From positions 1 through 33,824 of the forward strand of contig URCJ01000019.1 in assembly GCA_900546285.1 (NCBI GenBank): a DNA stretch of 33,824 nt. The letters are read 5' to 3'. This DNA is from an uncultured Solobacterium sp. (lineage in GTDB: Bacteria > Bacillota_I > Bacilli_A > Erysipelotrichales > Erysipelotrichaceae). A program made the position numbers and the translations under genes. The notes below the pieces were generated by a model. The model had not been told where the DNA came from and ran no database searches. It worked only from the letters and a program-made list of their open reading frames with translations. Positions 31,705-33,824 of this stretch are shown piece after piece; positions within the stretch are counted from its first letter, which is position 1; every line of letters starts with the position of its first letter.

Positions 31705-33186
31705 ATGAATTTTGGAAAAGAAAACGAAACGATAGAATTCAAGAAATCAACGGGAGAATTAAAAGAAGCGATGATTTCGATATCTGCTATGTTAAATAAG
31801 CATGGCTTTGGTGTGTTGTATTTTGGTGTAAAACCAAATGGTGATGTGATAGGGCAAGAAGTATCTGATTCATCTTTGAGAGATGTTTCTAGAGCTGTGT
31901 ATGAAACAATTAAGCCTCAAATATATCCGGTGATAGATGAGGTTGTAATCGATAATAAACATCTAATTAAGATAGAATTTAGTGGATCTAAGGTTCCTTA
32001 TTCTGCGATGGGTAGGTATTATTTAAGAACAGCAGATGAAGATCGAGAAGTTAGTCCAGAAGAACTGAAAGAGTTTTTCTTGGTTGATAAGTATAGAGGA
32101 ACTTGGGAAAAGGAAAAGTCCTTGGCAACAACTAATCAAGTTGATAAGAAATCGGTGCAATCTTTTTGGCGTCATGCCATTTCTATTGGCAGGATTCCCA
32201 AAGGTAAATATTCCTCTTTGGTTGTTTTAAAAAAGTTTGGTTTAATTGATGAAGATAATTTAACTAATGCAGTAGAGATATTGTTTGGTAATACAAGGCC
32301 AGTAACTTTAAAAATGGGTATTTTCGCGACTGATGAGAAGTTGAATATATTAGATATGCAAATGATTGAGGGCAATATTTATAATCTTGTAGGAATTGCG
32401 GAAGAATATATCTTTAAAAATATGAGGTGGAGAGCACATATTTCTAAAGGAGAAAGAGAAGAAATTCCAGAGATTCCTTTGGCAGTAATAAGAGAAGTAC
32501 TTGCGAATAGTTTTGCCCATGCGATGTATAATGGTAGAACCAATCACGAGATTTGTATCTATCCAAACAAGATAACGATATATAGCCCTGGAGAATATGC
32601 AAGTAAGTATACACCAGAAGAATATATAGAGGGTAACGCTGAATCTGAGATAAGAAATTATATTATCTCTAAGATACTCTATTTAAATGGAACTATTGAG
32701 CAATTTGGCAGTGGTTTTAAGCGGATTTATCATTTGTGTAAAAGTGCAGGAATAGAATGTTCGTATGAAAATGCTAAGAATGGTTTTAGGTTTACCATAC
32801 ATAGACCTGTTATAAACAGTAGTGACATTATCGTAGCTAATAGTGACACTAAAAATGTCACTTCTAACTCTGAAAATGTCACTTCTAACTCTGAAAATGT
32901 CACTTCTAATACAAAAAATGTCACTTCTAACTCTGAAAATGTCACTTCTAATACTGAAAATGTCACTTCTTATGATGACTTAGGTAAAACCGAGTTGGCG
33001 GTGTTGGAGATTTTAATGAAAAAAGAACGTTTAAGTCGAGAAGAAATTTCAGATATGTTGTGTAAAACCGTGCGCACAGTACAAAGGGCGTTAAATTCTT
33101 TAAGGGATAAAGGGTATATAGAAAGGATTGGTGCAAAACAATATTTAACTTGGGGAATAGTTGATAAAAATCAAAAAGATAAATAA
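31705..33186 (+). CDS. AlbA_2/Schlafen-type ATP-binding regulator with repeat linker (no. 3)
   Basis: A 493-aa member of the same family as 12269 and 24627. The AlbA_2 domain starts NETIEFKKSTGELKEAMISI with GFGVLYFGVKPNGDVIGQ. The ATPase-like module shows REVLANSFAHAMYNG and GTIEQFGSGFKRI. Between residues about 373 and 423 is a linker of NVTSNSE-type heptads, repeated six times. The winged helix follows (LAVLEILMKKERLSREEISD to RIGAKQYLTW). GGAAGG upstream fits the ATG at 31705 rather than the ATG at 31687. DNA binding is likely; target and ligand are unknown. Confidence 0.87.
   Translation: MNFGKENETIEFKKSTGELKEAMISISAMLNKHGFGVLYFGVKPNGDVIGQEVSDSSLRDVSRAVYETIKPQIYPVIDEVVIDNKHLIKIEFSGSKVPYSAMGRYYLRTADEDREVSPEELKEFFLVDKYRGTWEKEKSLATTNQVDKKSVQSFWRHAISIGRIPKGKYSSLVVLKKFGLIDEDNLTNAVEILFGNTRPVTLKMGIFATDEKLNILDMQMIEGNIYNLVGIAEEYIFKNMRWRAHISKGEREEIPEIPLAVIREVLANSFAHAMYNGRTNHEICIYPNKITIYSPGEYASKYTPEEYIEGNAESEIRNYIISKILYLNGTIEQFGSGFKRIYHLCKSAGIECSYENAKNGFRFTIHRPVINSSDIIVANSDTKNVTSNSENVTSNSENVTSNTKNVTSNSENVTSNTENVTSYDDLGKTELAVLEILMKKERLSREEISDMLCKTVRTVQRALNSLRDKGYIERIGAKQYLTWGIVDKNQKDK
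32821..32972 (+). repeat. 21-bp repeat array with TGTCACT boxes inside AlbA_2 no. 3
   Basis: AATGTCACTTCT occurs six times at 32854, 32875, 32896, 32917, 32938 and 32959, exactly 21 bases apart. Two inverse boxes AGTGACA at 32821 and 32842 precede it, also 21 apart. The period is two helical turns and seven codons, so the array stays in frame and all boxes face the same side of the DNA. Confidence 0.9.
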
Positions 33187-33210
33187 TATGCAGTATTTTA
33201 AATAATCGGC

Positions 33211-33240
33211 TATAATAATTAGTCGGTAGTAACACTACCG
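33211..33240 (+). promoter_or_regulatory. Promoter with 5'-end hairpin for the LTA-synthase-like gene
   Basis: TATAAT at 33211-33216 is the -10. CGGTAGT-AAC-ACTACCG (33224-33240) is a perfect 7-bp hairpin at the expected transcript start. It could stabilise the message or bind a regulator. AAGGAGG (33244-33250) is the RBS. Confidence 0.6.
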
Positions 33241-33256
33241 CTAAAGGAGGTATCTG

Positions 33257-33824
33257 ATGGTTAAAGTAAAAGAATTTATTTTAAGGATATGGAATATAAT
33301 TAAAAACTTTTTTATAAGTTTACATAAAAAGATACAAAGCACTTTCTTGTTTAGAGTTATATTAAAGGAACAAGAATCGAAACATCAATTAAGTAATGGA
33401 GCTGCATTGGCTTTACAATTAGTTCTATCTTTTGTAGTAGAATTTATCATTGAGGCTTTCTCAAGACACAGTATGGCTAGTGCTTTTGAATTCTTAAGTA
33501 CATCTACTCAAGTATTCTTCTACAATTCAATGATGATTTTCATTTGGAGTTTGGCTGCTTTCTTATTTAGAAAGAGAAGACTTGTAAGATTTGTTATTTT
33601 CGCTACATGGTTAATATTGGGTGCTTCTAATGGTATTATTCTTTCTAATAGAGTTACACCTTTAACAGGACCAGATATTAATAATGTTACAGAGGCATTG
33701 GGTGTTGTTAAGAAGTATTTTAATGATAAACAAATTATTGTTGGTATCGTTATTGTTATTTTATTATTATTGTTTATTTTTATCTTTATCTTTAGATGTC
33801 CTAGATATAAGGGCAAGATGAGAT
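33257..33824 (+). CDS. LTA-synthase/phosphoglycerol-transferase-like membrane protein (5' part)
   Basis: The frame is open from a strong-RBS ATG to the window edge (189 codons) and is incomplete. It shows a basic start, then several hydrophobic helices (for example ALQLVLSFVVEFIIEAF and IIVGIVIVILLLLFIFIF). Between helices is NRVTPLTGPDINNVTEAL, which resembles the conserved segment RxTPFSxxDxxxxxxAL of the LtaS-type N-terminal membrane domain. If so, the missing C-terminus would be an extracellular sulfatase-fold enzyme that polymerises or transfers glycerol phosphate. The family call rests on that motif and topology only. Confidence 0.6.
   Translation, partial: MVKVKEFILRIWNIIKNFFISLHKKIQSTFLFRVILKEQESKHQLSNGAALALQLVLSFVVEFIIEAFSRHSMASAFEFLSTSTQVFFYNSMMIFIWSLAAFLFRKRRLVRFVIFATWLILGASNGIILSNRVTPLTGPDINNVTEALGVVKKYFNDKQIIVGIVIVILLLLFIFIFIFRCPRYKGKMR

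Noticed and set aside
32730..32966. Minus-strand open frame opposite the repeat array
   Set aside because: It is simply the antisense reading of the 21-bp repeats, with no RBS.
32821..32972. CRISPR or intergenic minisatellite
   Set aside because: The repeats are inside a good reading frame, in steps of seven codons, with intact domains on both sides.
33520..33816. Minus-strand open frame at the window end
   Set aside because: The plus-strand frame from 33257 has a promoter, a strong RBS and membrane-protein character; the minus frame is its shadow.

Overview
The window is a low-G+C, AT-rich stretch from a Firmicutes-type bacterium. Strong AGGAGG-type ribosome binding sites, TATAAT -10 boxes, many U-rich intrinsic terminators, a canonical CcpA cre box and one TGA-terminated real gene (hicB) fit standard genetic code 11. 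The gene mix (HypA/HypB around a large Fe-S flavoprotein, AlbA_2 regulators, LytTR/GHKL signalling, an LTA-synthase-like protein) would suit an anaerobic gut lineage such as Erysipelotrichia. That placement is an inference, because there is no marker rRNA here.

Layout. 1-3895: an operon of hypB, a 945-residue Fe-S/FAD/NAD(P) oxidoreductase and hypA. 3907-5151 (minus): an SPFH/band-7 membrane protein and an overlapping ribbon-helix-helix protein behind one dyad-containing promoter. 5174-8600: the glycolytic operon pgk-tpiA-eno, ending in a UUCG-loop terminator that runs into a 45-bp palindrome. 8613-10660: a short CDF-type transporter, a NUDIX remnant, the hicAB toxin-antitoxin pair and a NUDIX hydrolase. 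10684-12260: full-length guaA. 12269-15650: an accessory patch with AlbA_2 regulator no. 1 (minus), a broken parA (minus), a horizontally acquired-looking XRE gene and decayed DNA. 15650-20171: a membrane XRE regulator, a PepX-family lipoprotein behind a cre box and attenuator-like hairpin, and an arginase-fold protein. 20375-21815: three 33-bp repeats and an AAA/DUF4143 ATPase. 21938-22927: a second, glutaminase-less GMP synthase. 22955-24616: a HAD phosphatase (minus) and a Gfo/Idh/MocA oxidoreductase. 24627-26060: AlbA_2 regulator no. 2 (minus) with four 11-bp promoter boxes. 26142-31300: a LytTR response regulator, a sensor-less GHKL kinase and two ABC exporters. 31531-31641: a decayed copy of the last exporter's tail and terminator. 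31705-33186: AlbA_2 regulator no. 3. 33257-end: the start of an LTA-synthase-like membrane protein.

The most striking pattern concerns the three AlbA_2/ATPase/winged-helix proteins. In each, the DNA coding for the linker before the C-terminal winged helix carries regulator-box-like sequence. In no. 2 the linker shares a 23-bp exact match with its own promoter, covering one promoter box and the -10. In no. 1 it shares a spaced 20-of-25 match with its own promoter boxes. In no. 3 the linker is built from eight TGTCACT/AGTGACA boxes, six of them at an exact 21-bp period. This suggests intragenic operators, or exchange of sequence between operator and linker. A second theme is probable leaderless transcription: four genes have a -10 hexamer 6-8 nt before the ATG and no visible Shine-Dalgarno sequence.
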